64,000 bases of DNA from Argopecten irradians (lineage: Eukaryota; Mollusca; Bivalvia; Pectinida; Pectinidae): positions 54,881,944 through 54,945,943 of the forward strand of contig NC_091134.1 of assembly GCF_041381155.1 (NCBI RefSeq), in the 5' to 3' direction. The notes under the pieces were generated by a model. That model did not search any database, was not told the DNA's origin, and saw nothing but the letters and a program-made list of their open reading frames with translations. Shown here piece after piece: positions 61,926 to 64,000 of this stretch. The translations under genes were made by a program, and so were the position numbers. The first letter of the stretch is position 1; every line of letters begins with the position of its first letter.

Positions 61926-64000
61926 TATCAATTGACCTAGTTTATACATAGAATAGAGATAAATATATAACATTTCTTGTATCATGATGAATAACTGTTA
62001 CATCGTATTTCATCTCTTGAAGTGGAAATTTTATATAACTGTTATTCATTGAGAAATAAGCTCTATGTGTTCTGAAGAGAAAGCGCTCTCTGAGTATCGA
62101 CGACGACACCCATTATACCCCTGTGGTGAAATGTGTCTGATTAAATGAGTCGTACTTGTTTCACAAAGGGTAAGGTCGACTCAAAATAATATCAATCCTT
62201 AGAATATTAAAACAATTCTGACATGTTAACTCCTTTTCGATCCTATTGACTGTACCTCATATACCAATAACATTTATTGTGAACTCCTAAACAATAAGGA
62301 TCTAAGGAATAAAAAGAACCAGTAAGTCTTTATTAGAAAAGATGATTTAGTTAAAACTGAAATTATGGATGGAATGATGTTATAAACGGTAGAAATATTA
62401 TACATTATATATACATGTATACGATTCCAGAGACATAGCGTTCAGTGATAAATCTATATCATAGCTCTACTCTAAATGATTCAGGCAATGCAATAATCAA
62501 TTCACAGTAGAATAACTAAAATGCTTTTAATTTGGTCCTTTTCTCATGGAACTTTTTAAAGACATTGTTTATGTCTTATTGCGCATTCGAACGTCTGTAT
62601 ATAATTTTATTCTCCCTTGGTCTAAAAGTATTTAAAGTCAGCTCCTATTAATTTATTTATTTTCACCAGAGTGTACTTGTCTGAGATGATTTCATTGTGT
62701 TGATTCTCAATTCGTCTTTGAAGACGGGTATCCTTTATGGATTTGGCTGATTTATTGCTCTTTAAGATAAAAAAGATAATTACAAATGATAGCTATTACC
62801 GGCTTAAAATCCAATTGATTTTATTTTTTATAAAAAATAGCACATCCTTACTCGGTTAAATGATGTGTGCAGATCTCCCAAAATCCGGACTCAGTGGCTA
62901 GACAGATAGAATTCCATGGAATGACAACCTTTCAACTCGTCTGTGATTGGGTCTGTCAAACGTGCCTCAGCCCAGTAACGTCCCTGACAGATAAAACATC
63001 ACGTGATTTAGTGTTAAAGTGTTTGTATGCACAATTAATCCGAAACATACCGAAATAATAATAGAAATATGTACAACTCCAATTAAACATTAACAATATA
63101 ATCAATACAGAGACCAGTATGAAGGGAAAAAAATCGAGCCAGGTGTTCCTCAAGAGTAAGTGTTCTGAACAACCTCAACGATACACAGAAGTACAAAATC
63201 AGAATATGTTTTAATAAGCGGATATCAAACGAGAAGAATCAAGAATGTAATGGGTACAGAATATCTATACCTATTTTTGTCTTTTTTGATAAATCGATAA
63301 TAAGTCAAATAATTTTGAATTTCTTTGCATATTTTTATGCATGGTGGCCATATGAATATTGCTAAGATATTATTCATTTTCATTGTGGTTAAAAGCAATT
63401 GTTCAAACAAGATATCACAATGCCAACATATTAAAGACGATGGATTGAAAAATAATGACTAGTAAGCGGCGTCTAAGCAAGATATAATTGTTAATTTGTG
63501 CCAGCGAAACAATACCAGAAAGGATCAGTCACTAGTTCGCTATAGACTATTGTGGATATTGATTGCTTACTTGATATCATTGGACTCTATCGAATGCAAA
63601 ATGAAGTGATACACGGTCATTGATTAATTTATACCTAACAATTGAGACGACACCTGTTGATTCGAGTAGGATATTGAGACTGAACCAGTGTAAAGCCGAC
63701 GTATGCAAGATTTGTGTCAATTAATGGAGCAAAATTAAAGTATAACGATTGTTCTTTGTGTGTACGTCGACTCGTACATTTACATAGATGACACTATTGC
63801 ATTGCATTATTTCAACATATATTGCTTGATTTACACTATGCATGGTTGCAGGCAAAACAGTGTAATAATTCAAATGTTAATTGGTTATAAATATTTCCGA
63901 TCACATGATATTATAGGTTTCAGTATTAACAGAGACTAACAAAATAAACCCTGATTTAAAGATTTTTTAAGTTATTATCTCAACCGTATTTTGTGACACT
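61926..64000. other. Non-coding, nothing recognised
   Basis: Short frames only (up to 65 codons), on both strands, without motifs. Confidence 0.4.

Noticed and set aside
1..64000. CRISPR array, operon or prokaryotic system
   Set aside because: Introns, GT-AG sites and long non-coding DNA show a eukaryotic genome. The tandem repeats lack unique spacers and are ordinary minisatellites.

Overview
This 64 kb window is eukaryotic nuclear DNA. It is strongly AT-rich, with spliced genes, GT-AG introns, long intergenic spaces, and many foldbacks, MITEs, minisatellites and decayed retroelements. The repeat style and the protein content (a metazoan ionotropic receptor, CR1-like LINE relics, a Ty3/gypsy element) suggest a lophotrochozoan, most likely a bivalve mollusc. 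That assignment is inference; no species marker is visible.

Three genes can be read with confidence. (1) A multi-exon ionotropic glutamate receptor / IR-family gene lies on the + strand at 47,560-59,315. Thirteen coding exons join in consistent phase to give about 807 residues, ending at a TGA. The extreme 5' end (signal peptide) was not found. (2, 3) Two minus-strand paralogues encode single-pass membrane micropeptides of 84 and 88 residues (CDS 31,200-30,456 and 38,537-37,837). Both have a 160-nt first coding exon, a phase-1 intron, a likely 5'UTR intron, a ten-base CRE palindrome upstream, and a similar small hairpin next to the AATAAA signal. I recognise no family for them.

Layout: 1-11,800 is mainly non-coding, with several foldback elements, a TTAA-flanked MITE and a 30/60-bp minisatellite. 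11,800-13,680 holds a GC-rich tandem repeat and a second, inverted copy of the MITE whose end has expanded into a 36-bp minisatellite. 13,680-19,948 has no gene I can support. 19,949-20,953 is a pogo/Tigger-like non-autonomous element. 21,852-27,182 is a recent Ty3/gypsy-type LTR retrotransposon on the minus strand with near-identical LTRs and a 4-bp target duplication. It keeps only relics of integrase but has a C2H2 zinc-finger ORF downstream of pol. 29,600-38,800 holds the micropeptide gene pair, separated by a possible 3.6 kb TTAA-bounded element. 39,700-46,480 holds minisatellites, two LINE relics and a 76-bp tandem array interrupted by a foldback. 47,560-59,315 is the receptor gene, with a MITE and a foldback in its introns. 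60,660-61,925 is a third LINE relic carrying a perfect 64-bp-arm hairpin, and the rest to 64,000 is unassigned.

The receptor is a membrane signalling protein. The micropeptide pair looks like a CREB/ATF-responsive, recently duplicated locus. Nothing in the sequence links these genes functionally.
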